A stretch of DNA of 64,000 bases, from assembly GCF_051020975.1 (NCBI RefSeq), contig NW_027478165.1, positions 9,392,001-9,456,000 on the forward strand, in the 5' to 3' direction. Shown piece by piece: positions 35,849 through 49,357 of the stretch (position 1 is its first letter; every line of letters begins with the position of its first letter). Made by a program: the position numbers and the translations under genes. Under the pieces are notes generated by a model, which did not search any database, was not told the origin of the DNA, and saw only the letters and a program-made list of their open reading frames with translations. This DNA is from Osmia lignaria lignaria. Its lineage: Eukaryota > Arthropoda > Insecta > Hymenoptera > Megachilidae.

Positions 35849-38746
35849 GATCAGAAGCGTAGTTTTCGAGATATATCGAGATATTTAAAAGTTCCGAAGC
35901 CGCACCAACATAATAGAGATACAGAAACACCGTGGCCCCTTTCTTTGAGATAACTCTGCACTATTGCGACCTGCAAATGCCACTTCCAGCTCAGCTGTGC
36001 AGAAGAAGAACAACAAGAAGAAGAAATATCTCGAAATATGTCCGTCAGGCCCCTTCCCTTGAGATAAATCTGCAAATATCTCGGAAACGAAGCGAGCTAT
36101 GGCAAAATGTTAAGAGACCTTTTTTGTAGAGAATTAAGTTTCCTACTTTTTATGTTCTATGATATTTTTTGATCAGATGCGTAGTTCTCGAGATATATCA
36201 AGATATTTAAAAGTTCCGAAGCCGCACCAACATAATAGAGATACAGAAACACCGTGGCCCCTTTCTTTGAGATAACTCTGCACTATTGCGAGCTGGAAAT
36301 GCCACTTCCAGTTTAGCTGTGCAGAAGAAGAACAACAAGAAGAAGAAATATCTCGAAATATGTCCGTTAGGCCCCTTCCCTTGAGATAAATCTGCAAATA
36401 TCTCGGAAACGAAGCGAGCTATGGCAAAATGTTAAGAGACCTTTTTTGTAGAGAATTATGTTTCCTACAATTTATGTTCTATGATATTTTTTGATCAGAA
36501 GCGTAGTTTTCGAGATATATCGAGATATTTAAAAGTTCCGAAGCCGCACCAACATAATGGAGATACAGAAACACGGTGGCCCCTTTCTTTGAGATAACTC
36601 TGCACTAGTGCGAGCCGCAAATGCCACTTCCAGCTTAGCTGTGCAGAAGAAGAACAACAAGAAGAAGAAATATCTCGAAATATGTCCGTCAGGCCCCTTC
36701 CCTTGAGATAAATATGCAAATATCTCGGAAACGAAGCGAGCTATGGCAAAATGTTAAGAGACCTTTTTTGTAGAGAATTAAGTTTCCTACTTTCTATGTT
36801 CTATGCCATTTTTTTATCAGATGCGTAGTTCTCGAGATATATCAAGATATTTAAAAGTTCCGAAGCCGCACCTACATAATAGAGATACAGAAACACCGTG
36901 GCCCCTTTCTTTGGGATAACTCTGCACTATTGCGAGCTGCAAATGCCACTTCCAGCTTAGCTGTGCAGAAGAAGAACAACAAGAAGAAGAAATATCTCGA
37001 AATATGTCCGTCAGGCCACTTCCCTTGAGATAAATCTGCAAATATCTCGGAAACGAAGCGAGCTATGGCAAAATGTTAAGAGACCTTTTTTGTAGAGAAT
37101 TAAGTTTCCTACTTTTTATGTTCGATGATATTTTTTGATCAGATGCGTAGTTCTCGAGATATATCAAGATATTTAAAAGTTCCGAAGCTGCACCAACATA
37201 ATAGAGGTACAGAAACACCGTGGCCTCTTTCTTTGAGATAACTCTGCACTATTGCGAGCTGCAAATGCCGCTTCGAGCTTAGCTGTGCAGAAGAAGAACA
37301 ACAAGAAGAAGAAATATCTCGAAATATGTCCGTCAGGCCACTTCCCTTGAGATAAATCTGCAAATATCTCGGAAACGAAGCGAGCTATGGCAAAATGTTA
37401 AGAGACCTTTTTTGTAGAGAATTAAGTTTCCTACTTTTTATGTTCGATGATATTTTTTGATCAGATGCGTAGTTCTCGAGATATATCAAGATATTTAAAA
37501 GTTCCGAAGCTGCACCAACATAATAGAGGTACAGAAACACCGTGGCCTCTTTCTTTGAGATAACTCTGCACTATTGCGAGCTGCAAATGCCGCTTCGAGC
37601 TTAGCTGTGCAGAAGAAGAACAACAAGAAGAAGAAATATCTCGAAATATGTCCGTCAGACCCCTTCCCTTGAGATGAATCTGCAAATATCTCGGAAACGA
37701 AGCGAGCTATGGCAAAATGTTAAGAGACCTTTTTTGTAGAGAATAATGTTTCCTACAATTTACGCTCTATGATATTTTTTGATCAGAAGCGTAGTTTTCG
37801 AGATATATCGAGATATTTAAAAGTTCCGAAGCCGCACCAACATAATAGAGATACAGAAACACCGTGGCCCCTTTCTTTGAGATAACTCTGCACTATTGCG
37901 ACCTGCAAATGCCACTTCCAGCTCAGCTGTGCAGAAGAAGAACAACAAGAAGAAGAAATATCTCGAAATATGTCCGTTAGGCCCCTTCCCTTGAGATAAA
38001 TCTGCAAATATCTCGGAAACGAAGCGAGCTATGGCAAAATGTTAAGAGACCTTTTTTGTAGAGAATTATGTTTCCTACAATTTATGTTCTATGATATTTT
38101 TTGATCAGAAGCGTAGTTTTCGAGATATATCGAGATATTTAAAAGTTCCGAAGCCGCACCAACATAATGGAGATACAGAAACACGGTGGCCCCTTTCTTT
38201 GAGATAACTCTGCACTAGTGCGAGCCGCAAATGCCACTTCCAGCTTAGCTGTGCAGAAGAAGAACAACAAGAAGAAGAAATATCTCGAAATATGTCCGTC
38301 AGGCCCCTTCCCTTGAGATAAATATGCAAATATCTCGGAAACGAAGCGAGCTATGGCAAAATGTTAAGAGACCTTTTTTGTAGAGAATTAAGTTTCCTAC
38401 TTTTTATGTTCTATGACATTTTTTGATCAGATGCGTAGTTCTCGAGATATATCAAGATATTTAAAAGTTCCGAAGCCGCACCTACATAATAGAGATACAG
38501 AAACACCGTGGCCCCTTTCTTTAAGATAACTCTGCACTATTGCGAGCTGCAAATGCCACTTCCAGCTTAGCTGTGCAGAGGAAGAACAACAAGAAGAAGA
38601 AATATCTCGAAATATGTCCGTCAGGCCAGTTCCTTTGAGCTGAATCTGCAAATATCTCGGAAACGAAGAGAGCTATGGCAAAATGTTAAGAGACCTTTTT
38701 TGTAGAGAATTAAGTTTCCTACTTTTTATCTTCTATGATATTTTTT
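35849..38746. repeat. Mixed zone with an adjacent monomer duplication
   Basis: Nine monomers. Units at 35,849 and 37,781 share GCGACCTGC and CAGCTCAGCTG. Units at 36,493 and 38,103 share CATAATGGAG with ACACGGTGG. Units at 37,137 and 37,459 are near-identical neighbours sharing GAAGCTGCACC, AGAGGTACAG, GGCCTCTTTC and TGCCGCTTCGAGC, and differ mainly at the end (GGCCACTTCC against GACCCCTTCC). The same set of markers returns at 49,358-51,611, so the two zones share ancestry. Confidence 0.8.
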
Positions 38747-39053
38747 GATCAGATGCGTAGTTCTCGAGATATATCAAGATATTTAAAAGTTCCGAAGCCG
38801 CACCAACATAATAGAGATACAGAAACACCGTGGCCCCTCTCTTTGAGATAACTCTGCACTATTGCGAGCTGCAAATGCCACTTCCAGCTTAGCTGTGCAG
38901 AAGAAGAAACTTCTCGAAATATGTCCGTCAGGCCCCTTCCCTTGAGATAAATCTGCAAATATCTCGGAAACGAAGCGAGCTATGGCAAAATGTTAAGAGA
39001 CCTTTTTTGTAGAGAATTAAGTTTCCTACTTTTTATGTTCTATGATATTTTTT
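38747..39053. repeat. Short monomer, 15-bp deletion (307 bp)
   Basis: Within the GAA/CAA tract this unit reads GCAGAAGAAGAAACTTCTCG. About 15 bp of the usual tract is lost, and TA is replaced by CT in the following ATATCTCG motif. It is the only multi-base indel in the window and lies in the most slippage-prone part of the unit. It shifts the register of everything to its right by 15 bp. I see no second copy, so the event is recent or has not spread. Confidence 0.93.
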
Positions 39054-40663
39054 GATCAGATGCGTAGTTCTCGAGATATATCAAGATATTTAAAAGTTCC
39101 GAAACCGCACCAACATAATAGAGATACAGAAACACCGTGGCCCCTTTCTTTGAGATAACTCTGCACTATTGCGAGCTGTAAATGCCACTTCCAGCTTAGC
39201 TGTGCAGAAGAAGAACAACAAGAAGAAGAAATATCTCGAAATATGTCCGTCAGGCCCCTGCCCTTGAGATATATCTGCAAATATCTCGGAAACCAAGCGA
39301 GCTATGGCAAAATGTTAAGAGACCTTTTTTGTAGAGAATTAAGTTTCCTACTTTTTATGTTCTATGATATTTTATGATCAGATGCGTACTTCTCGAGATA
39401 TATCAAGATATTTAAAAGTTCGGAAGCCGCACCAACATAATACAGATACAGAAACACCGTGGCCCCTTTCTTTGAGATAACTCTGCACTAGTGCGAGCCG
39501 CAAATGCCACTTCCAGCTTAGCTGTGCAGAAGAAGAACAACAAGAAGAAGAAATATCTCGAAATATGTCCGTCAGGCCCCTTCCCTTGAGATAAATCTGC
39601 AAATATCTCGGAAACGAAGCGAGGTATGGCAAAATGTTAAGAGACCTTTTTTGTAGAGAATTAAGTTTCCTACTTTTTATGTTCTATGATATTTTTTGAT
39701 CAGATGCGTAGTTCTCGAGATATATCAAGATATTTAAAAGTTCCGAAGCCGCACCAACATAATAGAGATACAGAAACACCGTGGCTCCTTTCTTTGAGAT
39801 AACTCTGCACTATTGCGAGCTGGAAATGCCACTTCCAGTTTAGCTGTGCAGAAGAAGAACAACAAGAAGAAGAAATATCTCGAAATATGTCCGTTAGGCC
39901 CCTTCCCTTGAGATAAATCTGCAAATATCTCGGAAACGACGCGAGCTATGGCAAAATGTTAAGAGACCTTTTTTGTAGAGAATTAAGTTTCCTACTTTTG
40001 ATGTTCTATGATATTTTTTGATCAGATGCGTAGTTCTCGAGATATATCAAGATATTTAAAAGTTCCGAAGCCGCACCAACATAATAGAGATACAGAAACA
40101 CCGTGGCCCCTTTCTTTGAGATAACTCTGCACTATTGCGAGCTGGAAATGCCACTTCCAGTTTAGCTGTGCAGAAGAAGAACAACAAGAAGAAGAAATAT
40201 CTCGAAATATGTCCGTTAGGCCCCTTCCCTTGAGATAAATCTGCAAATATCTCGGAAACGAAGCGAGCTATGGCAAAATGTTAAGAGACCTTTTTTGTAG
40301 AGAATTAAGTTTCCTACTTTTTATGTTCTATGATATTTTTTGATCAGAAGCGTAGTTTTCGAGATATATCGAGATATTTAAAAGTCCCGAAGCCGCACCA
40401 ACATAATAGAGATACAGAAACACCGTGGCCCCTTTCTTTGAGATAACTCTGCACTATTGCGAGCTGCAAATGCCACTTCCAGCTTAGCTGTGCAGAAGAA
40501 GAACAACAAGAAGAAGAAATATCTCGAAATATGTCCGTCAGGCCCCTTCCCTTGAGATAAATCTGCAAATATCTCGGAAACGAAGCGAGCTATGGCAAAA
40601 TGTATAGAGACCTTTCTTGTAGAGAATTAAGTTTCCTACTTTTTATGTAGTATGATATTTTTT
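39054..40663. repeat. Five monomers leading into the duplication
   Basis: The run begins directly after the 15-bp deletion. Units at 39,376 and 39,698 carry CATAATACAG with GCGAGGTATGG, and GTGGCTCCTTT with CTGGAAATGCC. These match the pairs at 41,630 and 46,138 with some private differences (GCGTACTTCTCG and AAGTTCGGAAG). Unit 40,342 is a mosaic: a type A body after a type B leader. Confidence 0.8.
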
Positions 40664-42273
40664 GATCAGATGCGTAGTTCTCGAGATATATCAAGATATT
40701 TAAAAGTTCCGAAGCCGCACCAACATAATAGAGATACAGAAACACCGTGGCCCCTTTCTTTGGGATAACTCTGCACTATTGCGAGCTGCAAATGCCGCTT
40801 CGAGCTTAGCTGTGCAGAAGAAGAACAACAAGAAGAAGAAATATCTCGAAATATGTCCGTCAGGCCCCTTCCCTTGAGATAAATCTGCAAATATCTCGGA
40901 AACGAAGCGAGCCATGGCAAAATGTTAAGAGACCTTTTTTGTAGAGAATTAAGTTTCCTACTTTTTATGTTCTATGATATTTTTTGATCAGATGCGTAGT
41001 TCTCGAGATATATCAAGATATTTAAAAGTTCCGAAGCCGCACCAACATAATACAGATACAGAAACACCGTGGCCCCTTTCTTTGAGATAACTCTGCACTA
41101 GTGCGAGCCGCAAATGCCACTTCCAGCTTAGCTGTGCAGAAGAAGAACAACAAGAAGAAGAAATATCTCGAAATATGTCCGTCAGGCCCCTGCCCTTGAG
41201 ATATATCTGCAAATATCTCGGAAACCAAGCGAGCTATGGCAAAATGTTAAGAGACCTTTTTTGTAGAGAATTATGTTTCCTACAATTTATGTTCTATGAT
41301 ATTTTTTGATCAGAAGCGTAGTTTTCGAGATATATCGAGATATTTAAAAGTTACGAAGCCGCACCAGCATAATAGAGATACAGAAACACCGTGGCCCCTT
41401 TCTTTGAGATAACTCTGCAATAGTGCGAGCCGCAAATGCCACTTCCAGCTTAGCTGTGCAGAAGAAGAACAACAAGAAGAAGAAATATCTCGAAATATGT
41501 CCGTCAGGCCCCTTCCCTTGAGATAAATCTGCAAATATCTCGGAAACGAAGCGAGCTATGGCAAAATGTTAAGAGACCTTTTTTGTAGAGAATTAAGTTT
41601 CCTACTTTTTATGTTCTATGATATTTTATGATCAGATGCGTAGTTCTCGAGATATATCAAGATATTTAAAAGTTCCGAAGCCGCACCAACATAATACAGA
41701 TACAGAAACACCGTGGCCCCTTTCTTTGAGATAACTCTGCACTAGTGCGAGCCGCAAATGCCACTTCCAGCTTAGCTGTGCAGAAGAAGAACAACAAGAA
41801 GAAGAAATATCTCGAAATATGTCCGTCAGGCCCCTTCCCTTGAGATAAATCTGCAAATATCTCGGAAACGAAGCGAGGTATGGCAAAATGTTAAGAGACC
41901 TTTTTTGTAGAGAATTAAGTTTCCTACTTTTTATGTTCTATGATATTTTTTGATCAGATGCGTAGTTCTCGAGATATATCAAGATATTTAAAAGTTCCGA
42001 AGCCGCACCAACATAATAGAGATACAGAAACACCGTGGCTCCTTTCTTTGAGATAACTCTGCACTATTGCGAGCTGGAAATGCCACTTCCAGTTTAGCTG
42101 TGCAGAAGAAGAACAACAAGAAGAAGAAATATCTCGAAATATGTCCGTTAGGCCCCTTCCCTTGAGATAAATCTGCAAATATCTCGGAAACGAAGCGAGC
42201 TATGGCAAAATGTTAAGAGACCTTTTTTGTAGAGAATTAAGTTTCCTACTTTTTATGTTCTATGATATTTTTT
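40664..42273. repeat. Segmental duplication, left part of copy 1 (5 monomers)
   Basis: These five units correspond one to one with 45,172-46,781, fourteen monomers (4,508 bp) away. Shared private variants include GTATAGAGACC, GAGCCATGGC, GGAAACCAAGCG, AAAGTTACGAAG, CACCAGCATAAT, CTGCAATAGTG, TTTTATGATCAG and GCGAGGTATGG. An older relative of the last two units lies at 39,376-40,019. Confidence 0.87.
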
Positions 42274-42917
42274 GATCAGATGCGTAGTTCTCGAGATATA
42301 TCAAGATATTTAAAAGTTCCGAAGCCGCACCAACATAATAGAGATACAGAAACACCGTGGCCCCTTTCTTTGAGATAACTCTGCACTATTGCGAGCTGGA
42401 AATGCCACTTCCAGTTTAGCTGTGCAGAAGAAGAACAACAAGAAGAAGAAATATCTCGAAATATGTCCGTTAGGCCCCTTCCCTTGAGATAAATCTGCAA
42501 ATATCTCGGAAACGAAACGAACTATGGCAAAATGTTAAGAGACCTTTTTTGTAGAGAATTAAGTTTCCTACTTTTTATGTTCTATGATATTTTTTGATCA
42601 GAAGCGTAGTTGTCGAGATATATCGAGATATTTAAAAGTTCCGAAGCCGCACCAACATAATAGAGATACAGAAACACGGTGGCCCCTTTCTTTGAGATAA
42701 CTCTGCACTAGTGCGAGCCGCAAATGCCACTTCCAGCTTAGCTGTGCAGAAGAAGAACAACAAGAAGAAGAAATATCTCGAAATATGTCCGTTAGGCCCC
42801 TTCCCTTGAGATAAATATGCAAATATCTCGGAAACGAAGCGAGCTATGGCAAAATGTTAAGAGACCTGTGTTGTAGAGAATTAAGTTTCCTACTTTTTAT
42901 GTTCTATGACATTTTTT

Positions 42918-44849
42918 GATCAGATGCGTAGTTCTCGAGATATATCAAGATATTTAAAAGTTCCGAAGCCGCACCAACATAATAGAGATACAGAAACACC
43001 GTGGCCCCTTTCTTTAAGATAACTCTGCACTATTGCGAGCTGCAAATGCCACTTCCAGCTTAGCTGTGCAGAGGAAGAACAACAAGAAGAAGAAATATCT
43101 CGAAATATGTCCGTCAGGCCCCTTCCCTTGAGATAAATCTGCAAATATCTCGGAAACGAAGCGAGCTATGGCAAAATGTTAAGAGACCTTTTTTGTAGAG
43201 AATTAAGTTTCCTACTTTTTATGTTCTATGATATTTTTTGATCAGATGCGTAGTTCTCGAGATATATCAAGATATTTAAAAGTTCCGAAGCCGCACCAAC
43301 ATAATACAGATACAGAAACACCGTGGCCCCTTTCTTTGAGATAACTCTGCACTAGTGCGAGCCGCAAATGCCACTTCCAGCTTAGCTGTGCAGAAGAAGA
43401 ACATCAAGAAGAAGAAATATCTCGAAATATGTCCGTCAAGCCCCTTCCCTTGAGATAAATCTGCAAATATCTCGGAAACGAAGCGAGGTATGGCAAAATG
43501 TTAAGAGACCTTTTTTGTAGAGAATTAAGTTTCCTACTTTTTATGTTCTATGATATTTTTTGATCAGATGCGTAGTTCTCGAGATATATCAAGATATTTA
43601 AAAGTTCCGAAGCCGCACCAACATAATAGAGATACAGAAACACCGTGGCTCCTTTCTTTGAGATAACTCTGCACTATTGCGAGCTGGAAATGCCACTTCC
43701 AGTTTAGCTGTGCAGAAGAAGAACAACAAGAAGAAGAAATATCTCGAAATATGTCCGTTAGGCCCCTTCCCTTGAGATAAATCTGCCAATATCTCGGAAA
43801 CGACGCGAGCTATGGCAAAATGTTAAGAGACCTTTTTTGTAGAGAATTAAGTTTCCTACTTTTTATGTTCTATGATATTTTTTGATCAGATGCGTAGTTC
43901 TCGAGATATATCAAGATGTTTAAAAGTGCCGAAGCCGCACCAACATAATACAGATACAGGAACACCGTGGCCCCTTTCTTTGAGATAACTCTGCACTATT
44001 GCGAGCTGTAAATGCCACTTCCAGCTTAGCTGTGCAGAAGAAGAACAACAAGAAGAAGAAATACCTCGAAATATGTCCGTCAGGCCCCTGCCCTTGAGAT
44101 AAATCTGCAAATATCTCGGAAACGAAGCGAGCTATTGCAAAATGTTAAGAGACCTTTTTTGTAGAGAATTAAGTTTCCTACTTTTTATGTTCGATGATAT
44201 TTTTTGATCAGATGCGTAGTTCTCGAGATATATCAAGATATTTAAAAGTGCCGAAGCCGCACCAACATAATACAGATACAGAAACACCGTGGCCCCTTTC
44301 TTTGAGATAACTCTGCACTAGTGCGAGCCGCAAATGCCACTTCCAGCTTAGCTGTGCAGAAGAAGAACAACAAGAAGAAGAAATATCTCGAAATATGTCC
44401 GTCAGGCCCCTTCCCTTGAGATAAATCTGCAAATATCTCGGAAACGAAGCGAGCTATGGCAAAATGTTAAGAGACCTTTTTTGTAGAGAATTAAGTTTCC
44501 TACTTTTTATGTTCTATGATATTTTTTGATCAGATGCGTAGTTCTCGAGATATATCAAGATATTTAAAAGTTCCGAAGCCGCACCAACATAATACAGATA
44601 CAGAAACACCGTGGCCCCTTTCTTTGAGATAACTCTGCACTAGTGCGAGCCGCAAATGCCACTTCCAGCTTAGCTGTGCAGAAGAAGAACATCAAGAAGA
44701 AGAAATATCTCGAAATATGTCCGTCAAGCCCCTTCCCTTGAGATAAATCTGCAAATATCTCGGAAACGAAGCGAGGTATGGCAAAATGTTAAGAGACCTT
44801 TTTTGTAGAGAATTAAGTTTCCTACTTTTTATGTTCTATGATATTTTTT
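42918..44849. repeat. Segmental duplication, right part of copy 1 (6 monomers)
   Basis: This matches 46,782-48,713 at a twelve-monomer shift (3,864 bp). Shared markers include TTTAAGATAAC, GAACATCAAG, GTCAAGCCCC, ATCTGCCAATATC, CAAGATGTTTAAAAGTGCC and GCTATTGCAAA. It has an internal four-monomer repeat: the unit at 43,240 recurs at 44,528 and the unit at 43,562 resembles 44,850. One unit here (43,884) has private changes CAGGAACACC and AATACCTCG not seen in its partner. Confidence 0.86.
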
Positions 44850-45171
44850 GATCAGATGCGTAGTTCTCGAGATATATCAAGATATTTAAAAGTTCCGAAG
44901 CCGCACCAACATAATAGAGATACAGAAACACCGTGGCTCCTTTCTTTGAGATAACTCTGCACTATTGCGAGCTGGAAATGCCACTTCCAGTTTAGCTGTG
45001 CAGAAGAAGAACAACAAGAAGAAGAAATATCTCGAAATATGTCCGTCAGGCCCCTTCCCTTGAGATAAATCTGCAAATATCTCGGAAACGAAGCGAGCTA
45101 TGGCAAAATGTATAGAGACCTTTCTTGTAGAGAATTAAGTTTCCTACTTTTTATGTAGTATGATATTTTTT

Positions 45172-46781
45172 GATCAGATGCGTAGTTCTCGAGATATATC
45201 AAGATATTTAAAAGTTCCGAAGCCGCACCAACATAATAGAGATACAGAAACACCGTGGCCCCTTTCTTTGGGATAACTCTGCACTATTGCGAGCTGCAAA
45301 TGCCGCTTCGAGCTTAGCTGTGCAGAAGAAGAACAACAAGAAGAAGAAATATCTCGAAATATGTCCGTCAGGCCCCTTCCCTTGAGATAAATCTGCAAAT
45401 ATCTCGGAAACGAAGCGAGCCATGGCAAAATGTTAAGAGACCTTTTTTGTAGAGAATTAAGTTTCCTACTTTTTATGTTCTATGATATTTTTTGATCAGA
45501 TGCGTAGTTCTCGAGATATATCAAGATATTTAAAAGTTCCGAAGCCGCACCAACATAATACAGATACAGAAACACCGTGGCCCCTTTCTTTGAGATAACT
45601 CTGCACTAGTGCGAGCCGCAAATGCCACTTCCAGCTTAGCTGTGCAGAAGAAGAACAACAAGAAGAAGAAATATCTCGAAATATGTCCGTCAGGCCCCTG
45701 CCCTTGAGATATATCTGCAAATATCTCGGAAACCAAGCGAGCTATGGCAAAATGTTAAGAGACCTTTTTTGTAGAGAATTATGTTTCCTACAATTTATGT
45801 TCTATGATATTTTTTGATCAGAAGCGTAGTTTTCGAGATATATCGAGATATTTAAAAGTTACGAAGCCGCACCAGCATAATAGAGATACAGAAACACCGT
45901 GGCCCCTTTCTTTGAGATAACTCTGCAATAGTGCGAGCCGCAAATGCCACTTCCAGCTTAGCTGTGCAGAAGAAGAACAACAAGAAGAAGAAATATCTCG
46001 AAATATGTCCGTCAGGCCCCTTCCCTTGAGATAAATCTGCAAATATCTCGGAAACGAAGCGAGCTATGGCAAAATGTTAAGAGACCTTTTTTGTAGAGAA
46101 TTAAGTTTCCTACTTTTTATGTTCTATGATATTTTATGATCAGATGCGTAGTTCTCGAGATATATCAAGATATTTAAAAGTTCCGAAGCCGCACCAACAT
46201 AATACAGATACAGAAACACCGTGGCCCCTTTCTTTGAGATAACTCTGCACTAGTGCGAGCCGCAAATGCCACTTCCAGCTTAGCTGTGCAGAAGAAGAAC
46301 AACAAGAAGAAGAAATATCTCGAAATATGTCCGTCAGGCCCCTTCCCTTGAGATAAATCTGCAAATATCTCGGAAACGAAGCGAGGTATGGCAAAATGTT
46401 AAGAGACCTTTTTTGTAGAGAATTAAGTTTCCTACTTTTTATGTTCTATGATATTTTTTGATCAGATGCGTAGTTCTCGAGATATATCAAGATATTTAAA
46501 AGTTCCGAAGCCGCACCAACATAATAGAGATACAGAAACACCGTGGCTCCTTTCTTTGAGATAACTCTGCACTATTGCGAGCTGGAAATGCCACTTCCAG
46601 TTTAGCTGTGCAGAAGAAGAACAACAAGAAGAAGAAATATCTCGAAATATGTCCGTTAGGCCCCTTCCCTTGAGATAAATCTGCAAATATCTCGGAAACG
46701 AAGCGAGCTATGGCAAAATGTTAAGAGACCTTTTTTGTAGAGAATTAAGTTTCCTACTTTTTATGTTCTATGACATTTTTT
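45172..46781. repeat. Segmental duplication, left part of copy 2 (5 monomers)
   Basis: This is the counterpart of 40,664-42,273. After its last unit the correspondence jumps: the next unit here matches 42,918, not 42,274. The two units at 42,274-42,917 therefore have no partner in this copy and were either deleted here or inserted in the other. Confidence 0.86.
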
Positions 46782-48713
46782 GATCAGATGCGTAGTTCTC
46801 GAGATATATCAAGATATTTAAAAGTTCCGAAGCCGCACCAACATAATAGAGATACAGAAACACCGTGGCCCCTTTCTTTAAGATAACTCTGCACTATTGC
46901 GAGCTGCAAATGCCACTTCCAGCTTAGCTGTGCAGAGGAAGAACAACAAGAAGAAGAAATATCTCGAAATATGTCCGTCAGGCCCCTTCCCTTGAGATAA
47001 ATCTGCAAATATCTCGGAAACGAAGCGAGCTATGGCAAAATGTTAAGAGACCTTTTTTGTAGAGAATTAAGTTTCCTACTTTTTATGTTCTATGATATTT
47101 TTTGATCAGATGCGTAGTTCTCGAGATATATCAAGATATTTAAAAGTTCCGAAGCCGCACCAACATAATACAGATACAGAAACACCGTGGCCCCTTTCTT
47201 TGAGATAACTCTGCACTAGTGCGAGCCGCAAATGCCACTTCCAGCTTAGCTGTGCAGAAGAAGAACATCAAGAAGAAGAAATATCTCGAAATATGTCCGT
47301 CAAGCCCCTTCCCTTGAGATAAATCTGCAAATATCTCGGAAACGAAGCGAGGTATGGCAAAATGTTAAGAGACCTTTTTTGTAGAGAATTAAGTTTCCTA
47401 CTTTTTATGTTCTATGATATTTTTTGATCAGATGCGTAGTTCTCGAGATATATCAAGATATTTAAAAGTTCCGAAGCCGCACCAACATAATAGAGATACA
47501 GAAACACCGTGGCTCCTTTCTTTGAGATAACTCTGCACTATTGCGAGCTGGAAATGCCACTTCCAGTTTAGCTGTGCAGAAGAAGAACAACAAGAAGAAG
47601 AAATATCTCGAAATATGTCCGTTAGGCCCCTTCCCTTGAGATAAATCTGCCAATATCTCGGAAACGACGCGAGCTATGGCAAAATGTTAAGAGACCTTTT
47701 TTGTAGAGAATTAAGTTTCCTACTTTTTATGTTCTATGATATTTTTTGATCAGATGCGTAGTTCTCGAGATATATCAAGATGTTTAAAAGTGCCGAAGCC
47801 GCACCAACATAATACAGATACAGAAACACCGTGGCCCCTTTCTTTGAGATAACTCTGCACTATTGCGAGCTGTAAATGCCACTTCCAGCTTAGCTGTGCA
47901 GAAGAAGAACAACAAGAAGAAGAAATATCTCGAAATATGTCCGTCAGGCCCCTGCCCTTGAGATAAATCTGCAAATATCTCGGAAACGAAGCGAGCTATT
48001 GCAAAATGTTAAGAGACCTTTTTTGTAGAGAATTAAGTTTCCTACTTTTTATGTTCGATGATATTTTTTGATCAGATGCGTAGTTCTCGAGATATATCAA
48101 GATATTTAAAAGTGCCGAAGCCGCACCAACATAATACAGATACAGAAACACCGTGGCCCCTTTCTTTGAGATAACTCTGCACTAGTGCGAGCCGCAAATG
48201 CCACTTCCAGCTTAGCTGTGCAGAAGAAGAACAACAAGAAGAAGAAATATCTCGAAATATGTCCGTCAGGCCCCTTCCCTTGAGATAAATCTGCAAATAT
48301 CTCGGAAACGAAGCGAGCTATGGCAAAATGTTAAGAGACCTTTTTTGTAGAGAATTAAGTTTCCTACTTTTTATGTTCTATGATATTTTTTGATCAGATG
48401 CGTAGTTCTCGAGATATATCAAGATATTTAAAAGTTCCGAAGCCGCACCAACATAATACAGATACAGAAACACCGTGGCCCCTTTCTTTGAGATAACTCT
48501 GCACTAGTGCGAGCCGCAAATGCCACTTCCAGCTTAGCTGTGCAGAAGAAGAACATCAAGAAGAAGAAATATCTCGAAATATGTCCGTCAAGCCCCTTCC
48601 CTTGAGATAAATCTGCAAATATCTCGGAAACGAAGCGAGGTATGGCAAAATGTTAAGAGACCTTTTTTGTAGAGAATTAAGTTTCCTACTTTTTATGTTC
48701 TATGATATTTTTT
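46782..48713. repeat. Segmental duplication, right part of copy 2 (6 monomers)
   Basis: This is the counterpart of 42,918-44,849. The four-monomer motif continues past its end: units at 48,714 and 49,036 repeat those at 47,426 and 47,748, including ATCTGCCAATATC and CAAGATGTTTAAAAGTGCC. So this copy carries one and three quarter rounds of a 1,288-bp repeat, whereas copy 1 carries about one and a half. Confidence 0.86.
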
Positions 48714-49357
48714 GATCAGATGCGTAGTTCTCGAGATATATCAAGATATTTAAAAGTTCCGAAGCCGCACCAACATAATAGAGATACAGAAACACCGTGG
48801 CTCCTTTCTTTGAGATAACTCTGCACTATTGCGAGCTGGAAATGCCACTTCCAGTTTAGCTGTGCAGAAGAAGAACAACAAGAAGAAGAAATATCTCGAA
48901 ATATGTCCGTTAGGCCCCTTCCCTTGAGATAAATCTGCCAATATCTCGGAAACGACGCGAGCTATGGCAAAATGTTAAGAGACCTTTTTTGTAGAGAATT
49001 AAGTTTCCTACTTTTTATGTTCTATGATATTTTTTGATCAGATGCGTAGTTCTCGAGATATATCAAGATGTTTAAAAGTGCCGAAGCCGCACCAACATAA
49101 TACAGATACAGAAACACCGTGGCCCCTTTCTTTGAGATAACTCTGCACTATTGCGAGCTGTAAATGCCACTTCCAGCTTAGCTGTGCAGAAGAAGAACAA
49201 CAAGAAGAAGAAATATCTCGAAATATGTCCGTCAGGCCCCTGCCCTTGAGATAAATCTGCAAATATCTCGGAAACGAAGCGAGCTATGGCAAAATGTTAA
49301 GAGACCTTTTTTGTAGACAATTAAGTTTCCTACTTTTAATGTTCTATGATATTTTTT

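Noticed and set aside
38747..39053. Mobile element insertion or array boundary at the register shift
   Set aside because: The change is a simple 15-bp loss within the GAA tract plus two substitutions. Both sides are ordinary monomers and no foreign sequence is present.
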